Below are positions 63,481-64,000 of a stretch of 64,000 bases of DNA, piece by piece (the first letter of the stretch is position 1; each line of letters begins with the position of its first letter). The notes under the pieces were generated by a model. That model ran no database searches, was not told where the DNA came from, and worked only from the letters and a program-made list of their open reading frames with translations. A program made the translations under genes and the position numbers. Source of the stretch: Citrobacter farmeri (GTDB taxonomy: Bacteria; Pseudomonadota; Gammaproteobacteria; Enterobacterales; Enterobacteriaceae); the NCBI RefSeq assembly GCF_019048065.1, contig NZ_CP077291.1, positions 3,410,001 through 3,474,000 of the forward strand, given 5' to 3'.

Positions 63481-64000
63481 TTATTCACCAGATGCCTGCT
63501 GTGCTTCCGGCTTACCATAAATCAGCAATGGCTTGCTCTGACCGCCAATCACCGACTCATCAATCACCACTTTTTCAACGTCTTCCATTGAAGGCAGATC
63601 GTACATGGTATCCAGCAGCGCGGCTTCTACAATAGAACGCAGACCACGGGCGCCGGTTTTACGCGCCATCGCTTTGCGGGCGATCGCATCCAGCGCTTCG
63701 TCGCGGAATTCCAGGTCAACGCCTTCGAGGTTGAACAACGCCTGATACTGCTTGGTCAGGGCGTTTTTCGGCTCTTTCAGGATCTGGATCAGCGCTTCTT
63801 CGCTCAGTTCGCTCAGCGTCGCCACGACCGGCAGACGACCAATGAACTCAGGAATCAGACCAAACTTGATCAAATCTTCCGGTTCGACCTGCGAGAGCAG
63901 TTCGCCTTCGCTGGCTTTGTCAGACTTCGCTTTCACCGTTGCGCCAAAACCAATGCCGGAGCCGGTTTCAACACGGTTGGCGATCACTTTATCCAGGCCA
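63481..64000 (-). CDS. clpX: ClpX ATPase, C-terminal part (cut by window end)
   Basis: The reading frame is open to the last base of the window, so this is the C-terminal ~172 of about 424 residues. Visible are the end of the large AAA+ domain and the small domain: [17 protein letters not shown] (the sensor-2-proximal GRLP region), [17 protein letters not shown] (sensor 2 Arg) and the C-terminal tail ending QQASGE. ClpX unfolds tagged proteins for ClpP. Internal GTG at 63987 is not a start. Confidence 0.97.
   Translation of the reverse strand, partial: GLDKVIANRVETGSGIGFGATVKAKSDKASEGELLSQVEPEDLIKFGLIPEFIGRLPVVATLSELSEEALIQILKEPKNALTKQYQALFNLEGVDLEFRDEALDAIARKAMARKTGARGLRSIVEAALLDTMYDLPSMEDVEKVVIDESVIGGQSKPLLIYGKPEAQQASGE

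Overview
This window is chromosomal DNA from a member of the Enterobacteriaceae. Almost every protein matches the Escherichia coli K-12 lon-acrAB-copA interval in sequence, length and order, but the interval runs in the opposite orientation to the K-12 map. Several features differ from K-12 and point to a Citrobacter- or Salmonella-like genome: a cdsH-type gene divergent from decR, rpmJ2 between ylaC and pdeB, and a MocR/YczE-type pair beside ffs. The genus is an inference. No phage, insertion sequence, tRNA, CRISPR array or rRNA was seen.

Left end (1-10 kb). A partial TPR-like periplasmic or envelope gene and a DUF3142 gene converge on cueR. Between cueR and its target copA, where K-12 has ybaT-ybaS, lies an apparent accessory operon: an MHS-family MFS transporter, a LacI-family repressor, a variant nucleoside hydrolase and an MgtC/SapB-family membrane protein. 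Two matching operator-like palindromes 42 bp apart surround its promoter. copA follows with an intact CueR promoter and the conserved -1 frameshift site that yields the small copper chaperone CopA(Z).

Centre (10-37 kb). Conserved backbone: ybaP, the sRNA gene chiX, ybaK, ushA, fsr, ybaL, gsk, aes, hemH, adk, htpG (heat-shock promoter), recR-ybaB-dnaX (with the tau/gamma frameshift site), apt, ybaN, priC, ybaM, mscK, acrR and acrAB (with AcrR operator and marbox). Repetitive extragenic palindromes (REP/BIME) sit in many 3' gaps.

Right (37-64 kb). tomB-hha; maa with a consensus CRP site and a perfect 18-bp palindrome; ylaC; zinc-controlled rpmJ2; the EAL phosphodiesterase pdeB; ybaA; a divergent YczE-like membrane protein/MocR regulator pair; an unfamiliar two-gene RHH module; ffs (4.5S RNA); atl; ybaY; tesB; glnK-amtB with a sigma-54 promoter; the mdlAB exporter; decR/cdsH for cysteine detoxification; cof; ybaE; queC; fadM (FadR site); ybaV; ppiD; hupB; lon (sigma-32 promoter); and the 3' part of clpX.

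Themes are metal homeostasis (CueR-CopA copper, Zur-RpmJ2 zinc), proteostasis (HtpG, PpiD, Lon, ClpX), purine salvage (Apt, Gsk, Adk, UshA and possibly the accessory nucleoside hydrolase), DNA replication and repair (DnaX, RecR, PriC, Atl) and envelope efflux (AcrAB, Fsr, MdlAB, MscK). The least explained parts are the island between cueR and copA, the maa promoter palindrome and the RHH module at 43.7-44.1 kb.
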